A DNA stretch of 57,505 nt from Streptomyces gelaticus. Its GTDB lineage: Bacteria > Actinomycetota > Actinomycetes > Streptomycetales > Streptomycetaceae. The stretch spans positions 60,333 to 117,837 of the forward strand of contig NZ_BMTF01000001.1 of NCBI RefSeq assembly GCF_014649535.1. Reading direction: 5' to 3'. The notes under the pieces are model-generated. The model was not told the origin of the DNA. It did no database searches and worked only from the letters and a program-made list of their open reading frames with translations. A program made the position numbers and the translations under genes. Positions 26,514-35,432 of the stretch are shown in pieces (the first letter of the stretch is position 1; every line of letters begins with the position of its first letter).

Positions 26514-28577
26514 ATGCAGACCGCAAGACTCACCGCATTACGAGGAAGAGTGGCGGCGCTGACCGCCGTACTGCTCTGCACCGCCTTGGTGCAGGCGGTC
26601 CCGCAGCCGGCCTCCGCGGCCGCCGCCCGGTACGAGGCGGAGTCCGCGACGATCGTCAAGGGCGCGGCCGAGTCCAACCACTCCGGCTACTCGGGCACCG
26701 GATTCGTCAACGGCGACAACGTCGTCGGCAGCTATGTGGAGTTCACCGTCGACGCGGCCCTGGCCGGAACCGGGACGATCGCCATCCGCTACGCCAACGG
26801 CACGACGGACGCCCGGCCCGCCGATGTGGCCGTGAACGGCACCGTCGTCTCGGCCGCCCGCGCCTTCGACGCCACCACCGACTGGAACACCTGGGCCACC
26901 TCCACCCTGACCACCCCCGTCAAGGCGGGCAGCAACAAGATCCGGCTGACGTCCACTTCGGCCAACGGGCTGCCGAACCTCGACTATCTCGACTTCACGG
27001 TCACCTCCTCGGACACCGAGCCGCCCACCGCGCCCACGGCGCCCAGCTGTTCGGAGATCACCGAGAACAGCCTCACGCTCGGCTGGGGCGCCGCCACGGA
27101 CAACGTGGGGGTCGCCGCGTACGACATCTACGAACACGGCAACAAGTTCGGCGAGGCACCCGGCACCGCCACCACGAAGAACCTGACCGGTCTCACCCCC
27201 GGCACCACGTACAACCTCACGGTGTTCGCGCGTGACGCGGCCGGCAACGTGTCCTCGGTCAGCCCGATCGTGGACTGCACCACCTCGCGCAGCTCCGACA
27301 CCACCGCACCCTCGGCACCCGGCACCCTGTCCACCTCGGGTCTCACCGCCAACAGCGTCGGCCTGAGCTGGGGGGCGTCGACGGACGACAAGGGCGTCAC
27401 CGCCTACGAGGTACGCAGCGGCGGCACCGTCTACAAGACCGTGACCGGCACCCCGCCGGCCACCACGACCACGCTCACCGGGCTCGCCTGCGCCAGCCCG
27501 TACACCCTGGACGTCGTCGCCAAGGACGCGGCCGGCAACGTCTCACCACCGAGCAACACCGTCACCTTCACCACCCCGGACTGCGCCACCGACGGCGGAG
27601 TGCCGTCCGGTGTCGCCACCGTCTCCGGCGGCTGGTCCATCCCCTGGGGCACCTACTGGATGCCCGACGGCAAGAGCGCGCTGGTCACCGAACGGGACAG
27701 CTTCAAGGTGCTCAAGGCCACCCCCGACGGCACCAGGACCCAGGTCGGGACCGTGCCCAACGCCGTCACGACCGACGGCGAGGGAGGACTGCTCGGCGTC
27801 GCCGTCGACCCGAAGTGGTCCACCAACCACTACGTGTACTTCATGCACACCGCGTCCGAGGGCAACCGCGTGGCACGCATGACCTACGACGGCAGCACGC
27901 TCGGCGGGTACACGGTCCTGCTCCAGGGGATCAAGAAGAGCAGGTACCACAACGGCGGACGGCTGCTGTTCGGCCCCGACGGCTACCTGTACGTGTCGAC
28001 CGGCGAGGCACAGACCCCCGACCTCGCCCAGGACAAGAACTCGCTGAACGGCAAGATCCTGCGGATGACGACGGACGGCAAGGCCGCCCCCGGAAACCCG
28101 TTCGGCAACTACGTCTACAGCTACGGCCACCGCAACCCGCAGGGGCTCGCCTTCGACCGCAACGGCCGACTGTGGGAGGCGGAGTTCGGCGACAGCAAGA
28201 AGGACGAGCTCAACCTCATCAAGCCGGGCAAGAACTACGGCTGGCCCGTCTGCGAGGGCACCTGCACCACCGACGGCATGACCAACCCGAAGAAGACCTG
28301 GAACATCTCCGAGGCCTCGCCGAGCGGGATCGCCATCGTCCGCAACGTGATCTACATGGCCGCGCTGAAGGGCGAACGGCTGTGGCGGGTGCCGATCACC
28401 GGTGACACCGAGAACCTCGGCACGCCGAGCGCGTACTACGTCGGAACGTACGGCAGGCTGCGCACGGTCACCAAGGTGCCCGGCCAGGACCAGCTCTGGC
28501 TCTCCACCACCAACTGCGACAACAAGGGCAACGAACCCGACGGCTCGGACAAGCTGTTCCGGGTCTCGATCACCTAG
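26514..28577 (+). CDS. Secreted CBM35-FN3-FN3-PQQ sugar dehydrogenase; TTA codon
   Basis: The 687-residue protein has a signal peptide (1-36), a CBM35 module (38-165) very like that of the preceding GH8, two fibronectin III domains (about 170-260 and 268-355) and a soluble PQQ-glucose-dehydrogenase-type six-bladed propeller (362-687) with NGGRLLFGPDGYLYVSTGEA, YGHRNPQGLAFDRNGRLWEA and KNYGWPVCEG. It would oxidise a sugar end outside the cell, as AA12 pyranose dehydrogenases do. I start at ATG 26514 behind GGAGGG. Codon 9 (26538-26540) is TTA, so full expression should require the bldA tRNA. Confidence 0.85.
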   Translation: MQTARLTALRGRVAALTAVLLCTALVQAVPQPASAAAARYEAESATIVKGAAESNHSGYSGTGFVNGDNVVGSYVEFTVDAALAGTGTIAIRYANGTTDARPADVAVNGTVVSAARAFDATTDWNTWATSTLTTPVKAGSNKIRLTSTSANGLPNLDYLDFTVTSSDTEPPTAPTAPSCSEITENSLTLGWGAATDNVGVAAYDIYEHGNKFGEAPGTATTKNLTGLTPGTTYNLTVFARDAAGNVSSVSPIVDCTTSRSSDTTAPSAPGTLSTSGLTANSVGLSWGASTDDKGVTAYEVRSGGTVYKTVTGTPPATTTTLTGLACASPYTLDVVAKDAAGNVSPPSNTVTFTTPDCATDGGVPSGVATVSGGWSIPWGTYWMPDGKSALVTERDSFKVLKATPDGTRTQVGTVPNAVTTDGEGGLLGVAVDPKWSTNHYVYFMHTASEGNRVARMTYDGSTLGGYTVLLQGIKKSRYHNGGRLLFGPDGYLYVSTGEAQTPDLAQDKNSLNGKILRMTTDGKAAPGNPFGNYVYSYGHRNPQGLAFDRNGRLWEAEFGDSKKDELNLIKPGKNYGWPVCEGTCTTDGMTNPKKTWNISEASPSGIAIVRNVIYMAALKGERLWRVPITGDTENLGTPSAYYVGTYGRLRTVTKVPGQDQLWLSTTNCDNKGNEPDGSDKLFRVSIT

Positions 28578-28599
28578 GGCCGCCTGACATGTCCCATGT

Positions 28600-28639
28600 G
28601 CTGTACCGCTGGAGCGCCGGGGTGCCTCAGCGGTACAGC
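28600..28639. terminator. Hairpin between convergent genes
   Basis: GCTGTACCGCTG and CAGCGGTACAGC form a perfect 12-bp stem with a 16-base loop between the PQQ dehydrogenase and the acyl-CoA ligase; the right arm lies over the last codons of the ligase gene. It can act for both strands. Confidence 0.55.
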
Positions 28640-30450
28640 GCGTCGACCTCCGCCGCGTACGCCGTCTCGATCGCCCTGCGCTTCAGCTTCAGCGACGGGG
28701 TGAGCAGCCCGTGCTCCTCGCTGAAGGGATGCGCCAGGATCCGGAACGTACGGATCGACTCGGCCTGGGAGACCGCCGTGTTGGCGGCCACCACCGCCCG
28801 CCGGACCTCCCTCTCCAGACCGGGGTCGCGCACCAGTTCCTCCGGCTTCAGCGGTGCCCGCCCCTGCATCGCGAGCCAGTGGTCCACCGCCTCCTGGTCG
28901 ATCGTGACCAGGGCCGCGATGTACGGCCGGTCGTTGCCGACCACGATGCACTGCGCGACCAGCGGATGCGCCCGCACCCGCTCCTCCAGGCCGGTCGGCG
29001 CCACACTCTTGCCGCCCGATGTCACCAGGATCTCCTTCTTCCGCCCGGTGATCGTCAGATATCCGTCCTCGTCGAGCGAGCCCAGGTCCCCGGTGGCCAG
29101 CCAGCCCTCGCGCAGCACCGCCTCGGTGGCCTGCGGGGCGCCGAGATAGCCCGCGAACACATTGCCGCCGTGCACCCACACCTCGCCGTCCTCGGCGATG
29201 TGCACGGTCGTTCCCGGAATCGGCAGCCCGACCGTGCCGTACCTGGTGCGCTCGGGCGGATTGGCCGTGGCCGCCGCGGTCGACTCCGTCAGTCCGTACC
29301 CCTCGTACACCGTGACGCCCGCGCCCTCGAAGAAGAGCCCGAGCCGCCGCTCCATCCCCGAGCCGCCGGACATGGCGTGCCGGATCCGGCCGCCCATCGC
29401 CTCGCGCACCTTCTTGTACACGACCTTGTCGAAGAACTGGTGCTGCATCCGCAGTCCGGCCGACGGCCCCGGGCCGGTCCCGAACGCCCGCGCCTCCAGC
29501 GCCTCTGCGTACTTCACCGCGATGTCCGCGGCCTTGTCGAACGGCCCGATCCGGCCCTCCGCCTCGGCCCTGCGCCGGGCGGCGTTGAACACCTTCTCGA
29601 AGATGTACGGAACCGCCAGGATGAACGTCGGCCGGAAGGACACCAGATCCGGCATCAGCGCCTTGGCCGACAGCTCCGGCTGATGGCCCAGCTTCACCCG
29701 GCCGCGGATCGCCGCGACCTCGACCATCCGGCCGAAGACATGGGCCAGCGGCAGGAAGAGAAGCGTCGCCGCCTCGTCACCCGGCCGGGAGCGGAAGACC
29801 GACTTCCAGCGGGCGACCATGGTGTCCGTCTCGAACATGAAGTTGGCGTGCGTGAGCACACAGCCCTTGGGGCGTCCCGTCGTCCCCGAGGTGTAGATGA
29901 CGGTGGCCACGGACTCGGGCGTCACGGCGCGGCGGTGGCGGTGCACCACCTCGTCCTCGATGTCCGCCCCCGCCTCGGCCAGCTCGGCCACCGCACCCGC
30001 GTCCAGCTGCCAGAGCCGCTTGACGCCGGGCAGCCGGTCGATCACCGAGGCGATGGTCATCGCGTGGTCCTCGTGCTCGACCATGACGGCGGACACCTCG
30101 GCGTCGTGCAGCATCCACAGCACCTGCTCGGCCGAGGACGTCGGGTAGACCGGTACGGACTGGGCGCCGACCGTCCACAGCGCGAGGTCGAAGAGCGTCC
30201 ACTCGTAGCGCGTACGCGACATCAGGGCCACCCGGTCGCCGAACCTGACACCGTGGGCGATCAGCCCCTTGGCGAGCGCCAGCACCTCGTCGCGGAAGGC
30301 CGCAGCGGTGACATCCCGCCAGTTTCCGCTCGCGTCCTTGCGGCCGAGCGCGACCCGGTGCGGTTCCTCCTCGGCATGGTCGAAGACCACGTCGGCCAGC
30401 CCGCCCACGAGGGGCGCGGCCGCCATGGGTGGGACAGTGAACTCGCGCAA
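28627..30450 (-). CDS. Long-chain fatty acyl-CoA/AMP ligase
   Basis: The 607-residue ANL-superfamily enzyme shows the P-loop-like motif VIYTSGTTGRPKGCVLTHAN, VYEGYGLTEST, GWLATGDLGSLDEDGYL and ITGRKKEILVTSGGKSVAP. It activates long fatty acids to acyl-AMP and acyl-CoA; the MAAAPLVGGLADVV beginning and the size match the FadD15-like group of Streptomyces. I assign a TTG start at 30450, with AAGGAG seven bases upstream, giving the N-terminus LREFTVPPM. The nearby KAS III gene is not contiguous with it. Confidence 0.9.
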   Translation of the reverse strand: MREFTVPPMAAAPLVGGLADVVFDHAEEEPHRVALGRKDASGNWRDVTAAAFRDEVLALAKGLIAHGVRFGDRVALMSRTRYEWTLFDLALWTVGAQSVPVYPTSSAEQVLWMLHDAEVSAVMVEHEDHAMTIASVIDRLPGVKRLWQLDAGAVAELAEAGADIEDEVVHRHRRAVTPESVATVIYTSGTTGRPKGCVLTHANFMFETDTMVARWKSVFRSRPGDEAATLLFLPLAHVFGRMVEVAAIRGRVKLGHQPELSAKALMPDLVSFRPTFILAVPYIFEKVFNAARRRAEAEGRIGPFDKAADIAVKYAEALEARAFGTGPGPSAGLRMQHQFFDKVVYKKVREAMGGRIRHAMSGGSGMERRLGLFFEGAGVTVYEGYGLTESTAAATANPPERTRYGTVGLPIPGTTVHIAEDGEVWVHGGNVFAGYLGAPQATEAVLREGWLATGDLGSLDEDGYLTITGRKKEILVTSGGKSVAPTGLEERVRAHPLVAQCIVVGNDRPYIAALVTIDQEAVDHWLAMQGRAPLKPEELVRDPGLEREVRRAVVAANTAVSQAESIRTFRILAHPFSEEHGLLTPSLKLKRRAIETAYAAEVDALYR

Positions 30451-30760
30451 TGACCTGCTCCTTGTGGCGCTCCGCACAGCGCCGTGACGCTACCCCACCG
30501 GGCGCCGCGGCGGGAGGGCCCCGAACCGGCGGACAATGTGGCATATGCGCCGGTCGGCCACCGAAATCCGGCCAGAGGGGCAAGGCCCGGGCGTGGCCGG
30601 GACCACGGTGCGAGCGGCGGGCGCCGGAATCTCCACCGAATCTGTACGCCACAGCCACTCCCGTTTCGGGGGCATGTGCGGGGGGCCGGCCGCATTCGCC
30701 CCATCGGGTGGGTCATGGGCGCGGCCTTCGGTGTGCCGGGCCTTGTGTGCGCCCGGGCGG
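30451..30760. other. Intergenic region upstream of the acyl-CoA ligase
   Basis: 310 bp of GC-rich DNA between two leftward genes. It must contain the ligase promoter, but no clear -10/-35 pair, repeat or gene is visible. Confidence 0.3.
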
Positions 30761-31675
30761 TCAGGCGCGAGGCCGCGCGCTCCTGGATCCCCTGATCGGG
30801 GCGGTCGTGCCGACGCCGCGGATCAGCCGGTCGCCGCCCGCAAGGATCGCCGTCGCCAGCGCGTCCGCGGCCTCGTGCGCCCCGTCGCGGCGGCGGCCGT
30901 GCGACAGGACGAAGTCCACCCCGCCCAGCTCCGGCAGCCCCGCCCGAGCCGGCAACGGTGCCAGGCCCGGCGGGATCAGGCCCCGGCTGTGGACCATCAC
31001 GCCCAGCCCCGCGTGGGCCGCCGCGATCAGCCCGCTCAGGCTGGTGCTCGTGCAGGCGATCCGCCAGGACCGGCCGTGTTCCTCCAGGACCTCCAGGGCG
31101 CGGGCCCGGGTGATGCCCGGCGGCGGGAAGAGAATCAGCGGCACCGGGCGGTCCGGGTCGATCCGGAGCTGCGGTGCGCCGATCCAGGCCAGCGTGTCCT
31201 GCCGGACCAGCTCGCCGTGGGTGTCGCCGGTGCGCCGCTTGGCCAGCACCAGATCGAGCCGGCCGGCCGCGAGGCGCTGCTGGAGCGTCCCGGAGAGCTC
31301 CACCGTCAGCTCCAGCTCGACCTCCGGATGATCGTGGCGGAACGACTCCAGGATCTCCGGCAGCCTGGTCAGCACGAAGTCCTCGGAGACCCCGAACCGC
31401 AGCCGTCCGCGCAGCCGGGTGCCGGTGAAGAAGGCCGCGGCGCGTTCGTGGGCCGCGAGTATCGTCCGGGCGAAGCCGAGCATCGCCTCGCCGTCCACGG
31501 TGAGATCGACCCGGTGCGTGTCCCGGGTGAACAACTGCCGCCCCGTCGCATCCTCCAGGCGTCGTACATGCTGGCTCACCGTGGACTGCCGCACCCCCAG
31601 CCGCCGGGCGGCCCGGGTGAAACTCAGCGTCTGCGCGACGGCGAGAAAGGTACGGAGCTGTGCCGGGTCGTACAT
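30761..31675 (-). CDS. LysR-family regulator of the adjacent SBF transporter (inferred)
   Basis: This 304-residue LTTR has the winged-helix segment AQLRTFLAVAQTLSFTRAAR followed by RQSTVSQHVRRLEDATGR, and an effector domain beginning LRGRLRFGVSEDFVL. The C-terminal 20 residues are Arg/Ser-rich and variable. It starts at ATG 31675, divergently from the SBF transporter with 118 bp between the starts, the usual layout for an LTTR and its target. A longer open frame to 32383 runs antisense to the transporter and is a shadow. Confidence 0.88.
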   Translation of the reverse strand: MYDPAQLRTFLAVAQTLSFTRAARRLGVRQSTVSQHVRRLEDATGRQLFTRDTHRVDLTVDGEAMLGFARTILAAHERAAAFFTGTRLRGRLRFGVSEDFVLTRLPEILESFRHDHPEVELELTVELSGTLQQRLAAGRLDLVLAKRRTGDTHGELVRQDTLAWIGAPQLRIDPDRPVPLILFPPPGITRARALEVLEEHGRSWRIACTSTSLSGLIAAAHAGLGVMVHSRGLIPPGLAPLPARAGLPELGGVDFVLSHGRRRDGAHEAADALATAILAGGDRLIRGVGTTAPIRGSRSARPRA

Positions 31676-31793
31676 GATTGCCAGGCTATCGCGTTCCGTG
31701 ATGACAGTGAGAGCCGTGTGCGGGATTCCCGATCGCTGCGGTCGGGAGCAGCATGGAGGGGCACGACCGGAACCAAGAGAACATGTGGAGCAC

Positions 31794-32825
31794 ATGAACC
31801 GCCGCACCCCGAGGCTGCCCTCCTGGCTGCCGATCGACCCGTACATCCTGGCGCTGATCGGTACCGTCGTGCTCGCGGCGATACTGCCCGCCTCGGGGAC
31901 CGCGGCCGACGTGGCGGGCGGCGCCTCCACCGGAGCGATCGCCTTTCTCTTCTTCCTGTACGGCGCCCGCCTCTCCACCGCCGAGGCCATGGACGGGTTC
32001 AAGCACTGGCGGCTCCATCTCACCGTGCTGATCTGCACCTTCGCCGTGTTCCCGCTGCTCGGACTGGTGGCCAGGGGGCTGGTTCCGTACATCCTGACGC
32101 CGCAGCTCCACAGCGGTTTCCTCTTCCTCTGCCTCGTCCCCTCGACCATCCAGTCGTCGATCGCCTTCACCTCGATCGCCCGGGGCAACGTGCCCGCGGC
32201 GATCTGCGCGGGCTCCTTCTCGTCGATCGCCGGGATCTTCCTCACTCCGCTGCTCGCGGCCGCTCTGCTCGGCGGCAACGGCGGCGGATTCTCGGCGGAC
32301 GTGCTGCTGAGAATCGGTGTCCAGCTGCTGCTGCCGTTCGTCGCGGGGCAACTGCTGCGCCGCTGGATCGGCGGCTTCATCACCCGCCACAGGAAGCTGC
32401 TCGGCCGTGTCGACCGCGGCTCGATCCTGCTCGTCGTCTACACGGCCTTCAGTGAGGGCATGGTCGCGGGCATCTGGCACCAGGTCACCCCGGCCCGGCT
32501 CGGGGCGCTGCTCGGAGCCGAGGCGCTGCTGCTCGCGCTGATGCTCGCACTGACCTGGTACGGGGCGAAGCGGCTCGGTTTCGACCGGGCGGACCGGATC
32601 GCCATCCAGTTCGCCGGTTCGAAGAAGAGCCTGGCCGCGGGGCTGCCGATGGCGAGCGTGCTGTTCGGCGCGCAGGCCTCGCTCGCCGTGCTGCCGCTGA
32701 TGCTCTTCCACCAGATGCAGCTGATGGTGTGCGCCGTGATCGCCAAGCGCCGCTCGCGGGACGCGGAGGAGGAGAGCCGGGCGGTCGGAACGGTGTCGCG
32801 GGAGGCCGCCGCGGCGGTGCGCTGA
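31794..32825 (+). CDS. Bile acid:sodium symporter-family (SBF/YfeH-like) transporter
   Basis: The 343-residue membrane protein has about ten hydrophobic helices, beginning PYILALIGTVVLAAILP, with FFLYGARLST, CLVPSTIQSSIAFTS and FAGSKKSLAAGLPMASVL. These are the SBF_like (PF13593) signatures, including the crossed unwound helices of the BASS/ASBT fold. YfeH-type members are putative sodium-coupled transporters of organic anions; substrate unknown. The start ATG 31794 follows GTGGAG. Regulation by the divergent LysR protein is likely. Confidence 0.87.
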   Translation: MNRRTPRLPSWLPIDPYILALIGTVVLAAILPASGTAADVAGGASTGAIAFLFFLYGARLSTAEAMDGFKHWRLHLTVLICTFAVFPLLGLVARGLVPYILTPQLHSGFLFLCLVPSTIQSSIAFTSIARGNVPAAICAGSFSSIAGIFLTPLLAAALLGGNGGGFSADVLLRIGVQLLLPFVAGQLLRRWIGGFITRHRKLLGRVDRGSILLVVYTAFSEGMVAGIWHQVTPARLGALLGAEALLLALMLALTWYGAKRLGFDRADRIAIQFAGSKKSLAAGLPMASVLFGAQASLAVLPLMLFHQMQLMVCAVIAKRRSRDAEEESRAVGTVSREAAAAVR

Positions 32826-32847
32826 GCCGGGCCGGGGCCGGGGAGCC

Positions 32848-33696
32848 TCAGCCCCGGTCGACCGCCGTCTCCAGGGCGATGCGGTGCTCGCCCGCGTACA
32901 CGTTCATCGAGGGCCCGCGCAGGAAGCCGACCAGGGTCAGTCCGGTCTCGGCCGCCAGGTCGACGGCGAGGGACGACGGTGCCGAGACCGCCGCGAGCAC
33001 CGGGACCCCGGCCATCACCGCTTTCTGGGCCAGCTCGAACGAGGCCCGCCCCGACACCAGCAGAATGGCCCGGGACAACGGCAGCCGGTGGTCGGTGAGG
33101 GCCCGGCCGACCAGTTTGTCGACCGCGTTGTGCCGGCCGACGTCCTCCCGGACGTCGAGCAGTTCGCCCGTCTCGGAGAACAGCGCCGCCGCGTGCAGGC
33201 CACCGGTCCGGTCGAAGACCCGCTGTGCGGCGCGCAGCCGGTCGGGGAGAGCGGCCAGCAGTCCCGGCTCGACCCGCAGCGGAGGAGTGTCGGCGACCGG
33301 GTGCCGGGTCGTGGTGCGCACCGCGTCGAGGCTTGCCTTGCCGCACAGTCCGCAGGACGAGGTGGTGTACACATTGCGTTCGAGCGTGATGTCGGGGACC
33401 GGGACGCCGGGGGCGAGCTTCACATCCACCACGTTGTACGTGTTGACGCCGTCGGCGGTCGCTCCGGAGCAGTAGACGATGGACTGCACCTCGGATCCGT
33501 CACCGATGACGCCCTCGCTCACCAGGAATCCCGCCGCCAGGGCGAAGTCGTCACCGGGTGTGCGCATGGTGATGGCGAGCGGCCTGCCGTCGAGCCGGAT
33601 CTCCAGGGGCTCCTCGGCGACGAGCGTGTCGGGCCGGGTGGAGACGGCCCCGTCCCGGATGCGGATGGTGCGGCGGCGCTCGGTGACCCGTCCCAT
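32848..33696 (-). CDS. fdhD: Formate dehydrogenase accessory sulfurtransferase FdhD
   Basis: The 282-residue protein has the FdhD pattern: EPLEIRLDGRPLAITMRTPG, FALAAGFLVSEGVI, the sulfur-carrying CGLC motif in TTSSCGLCGKAS, and GRHNAVDKLVGRAL. FdhD moves sulfur from a cysteine desulfurase to the molybdenum cofactor of formate dehydrogenase and is needed for its activity. No formate dehydrogenase gene lies in the window. I start at ATG 33696; a 35-residue upstream extension does not match. A perfect palindrome lies 115 bp upstream. Confidence 0.92.
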   Translation of the reverse strand: MGRVTERRRTIRIRDGAVSTRPDTLVAEEPLEIRLDGRPLAITMRTPGDDFALAAGFLVSEGVIGDGSEVQSIVYCSGATADGVNTYNVVDVKLAPGVPVPDITLERNVYTTSSCGLCGKASLDAVRTTTRHPVADTPPLRVEPGLLAALPDRLRAAQRVFDRTGGLHAAALFSETGELLDVREDVGRHNAVDKLVGRALTDHRLPLSRAILLVSGRASFELAQKAVMAGVPVLAAVSAPSSLAVDLAAETGLTLVGFLRGPSMNVYAGEHRIALETAVDRG

Positions 33697-33810
33697 AGCG
33701 GCTGAATCCGATTCTGTACGTGGGGGAGACCGAACCGGCCTCTGACGATCCTCATTGTCCTGTACGCGACGGACCCGGCGTCGTGCGGGAAACCGCACCA
33801 AGTCGTCAGA

Positions 33811-33826
33811 ATTCTGTATACAGAAT
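33811..33826. promoter_or_regulatory. 16-bp perfect palindrome, GntR-type operator candidate
   Basis: ATTCTGTATACAGAAT lies in the divergent gap between fdhD and the KAS III gene. A half site ATTCTGTAC recurs at 33711-33719, closer to fdhD. The TGTATACA core is common in FadR/GntR operators. No GntR gene is in view. Confidence 0.55.
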
Positions 33827-33961
33827 CCTTCCGGGTGTCAAGGCTGTCGTCCAAGCCTCCAATGGCTGGGCACTATTCCTGTGGGAACACGTGCCCCTGT
33901 ACCGAGCGGTAGCGACCAAGACTGGATGGTTCCTGCCATACGTAGCGAGGGGACCCCGTAC

Positions 33962-34912
33962 ATGACCGGCTCACGTGTCGTGGCGCTCGGCCACTATCAG
34001 CCCGCCAAGGTGCTCACCAACGACGATCTGGCGGCCATGGTCGATACCAGCGACGAGTGGATCACCAGTCGCGTCGGCATCAGGACCCGTCATGTCGGGG
34101 GGCCGGACGAGCCGGTGGACGAGATGGCCGCGCACGCGGGGGCCAAGGCGCTCGCAGCGGCGGGGCTGCAGCCGGCCGAGGTCGACCTGGTCCTGGTCGC
34201 GACCTCGACCGCGATCGACCGCTCGCCGAGCATGTCGGCACGCGTCGCCGCCCGGCTCGGGATGGGCGCGCCCGCGGTGATGGACATCAACGTCGTCTGC
34301 TCCGGCTTCACCCACGCACTCGCCACCGCCGACCACGCGGTCCGGGCCGGAGCCGCCGAGCGCGTCCTGGTCATCGGCGCCGACAAGATGGCGGACATCG
34401 CGGACTGGACCGACCGCAGCACCTGCGTCCTGCTCGGCGACGGAGCCGGCGCGGCGGTCGTCGTCGCGGAGCCGGATGGGGGCGACCGGCCCGGGATCGG
34501 TCCCGTTCTGTGGGGCTCGGTGCCGGAGATGGGGAACGCGGTACGGATCGAGGGGACGCCGCCGCGGTTCGCGCAGGAAGGGCAGTCCGTCTACCGCTGG
34601 GCCACCACACAGCTGCCGCCCATCGCCCGCAAGGTGTGCGAGAAGGCCGGTGTGGCGCCGGAGGAGCTGGGGGCCGTGGTGCTGCACCAGGCCAACCTGA
34701 GGATCATCGAGCCCGTCGCCAGGAAGATCGGCGCGGTCAATGCGGTCATCGCCAGGGATGTCGTGGACTCCGGCAACACATCCGCGGCCTCGATCCCGAT
34801 GGCCCTGTCCAAGCTGGTGGAACGCGGCGAGGTCCACAGCGGCGCGCCGGTTCTGCTCTTCGGCTTCGGCGGGAATCTCTCGTACGCGGGTCAGGTGATC
34901 CGCTGCCCCTGA
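33962..34912 (+). CDS. 3-oxoacyl-ACP synthase III (KAS III/FabH family), stand-alone
   Basis: The 316-residue thiolase-fold enzyme has the Cys-His-Asn triad: Cys in NVVCSGFTHAL, His in VVLHQANLRIIEP and Asn in VVDSGNTSAASIP, plus the DTSDEWITSRVGIRTRH N-terminal motif. It condenses an acyl-CoA with malonyl-ACP. It is a lone gene without acpP or fabF neighbours, so it is more likely a paralogue for special starter units or ester formation than the housekeeping FabH. GAGGGGACC precedes the ATG. A very strong hairpin begins at its stop codon. Confidence 0.88.
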   Translation: MTGSRVVALGHYQPAKVLTNDDLAAMVDTSDEWITSRVGIRTRHVGGPDEPVDEMAAHAGAKALAAAGLQPAEVDLVLVATSTAIDRSPSMSARVAARLGMGAPAVMDINVVCSGFTHALATADHAVRAGAAERVLVIGADKMADIADWTDRSTCVLLGDGAGAAVVVAEPDGGDRPGIGPVLWGSVPEMGNAVRIEGTPPRFAQEGQSVYRWATTQLPPIARKVCEKAGVAPEELGAVVLHQANLRIIEPVARKIGAVNAVIARDVVDSGNTSAASIPMALSKLVERGEVHSGAPVLLFGFGGNLSYAGQVIRCP

Positions 34913-34941
34913 GAGCCTGTCGGGTGCCCGACAGGCTCTCA
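34910..34941. terminator. Strong terminator after the KAS III gene
   Basis: TGAGAGCCTGTCGGG and its exact complement form a 15-bp stem with a two-base loop, starting on the TGA of the KAS III gene. It separates that gene from the convergent DUF6083 gene. Confidence 0.75.
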
Positions 34942-34964
34942 GGGGTGTCGCTCCGGTGGTCAGG

Positions 34965-35312
34965 TCAGGGCCGGTCCCTGCGGGGGCAGATGAGGTGGTG
35001 GCTGATCCTGCAGCACTCCCCGGGGGCCGGTTCGCGGTCCTGGGCGTTCCACACCGTGCCGTCCGGGTCGAGGTGCCACCGCTGTCCGGGCGGCACGGTG
35101 TGTGCGGGGAGCGGCGCGGGGCCCTCCGGCTCGAGGCGGACCCACCACCGGTAGTGGGTGGGACGGATGTCGACGGTGAGCCCGCAGTCCGGGCAGTCGG
35201 GCGCGGGTTCCGGACCGGGGATCGCTCCGTCCCTCAGGCCCTGCTCGTGATCGGTCGAGTGCTGGAGATCGGTCCATTCCTGAGCGGTCCGCGGTGTTCC
35301 GGCAACCCCCAT
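34965..35312 (-). CDS. DUF6083 domain protein
   Basis: This 115-residue protein has the pattern of the Streptomyces DUF6083 family: CPDCGLTVDIRPTHYRWWVR, then VPPGQRWHLDPDGTVWNAQ and CCRISHHLICPRR. The Cys pairs suggest a zinc-binding mini domain. Function unknown. I use ATG 35312; much longer open reading on this strand runs antisense to the TerD-vWA gene and is a shadow. Confidence 0.75.
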   Translation of the reverse strand: MGVAGTPRTAQEWTDLQHSTDHEQGLRDGAIPGPEPAPDCPDCGLTVDIRPTHYRWWVRLEPEGPAPLPAHTVPPGQRWHLDPDGTVWNAQDREPAPGECCRISHHLICPRRDRP

Positions 35313-35432
35313 GGTCAAAGGGTGCGTCCGAGTCCTGAGTTGCGGTAGGACGCGATTCGGCCGCGCGCGGCGGGCGGGGGAGCCGCGGGGCCGTCGGCGC
35401 GGGTCTGCGGGGCAGCAGGCAGACTTGCCGGT

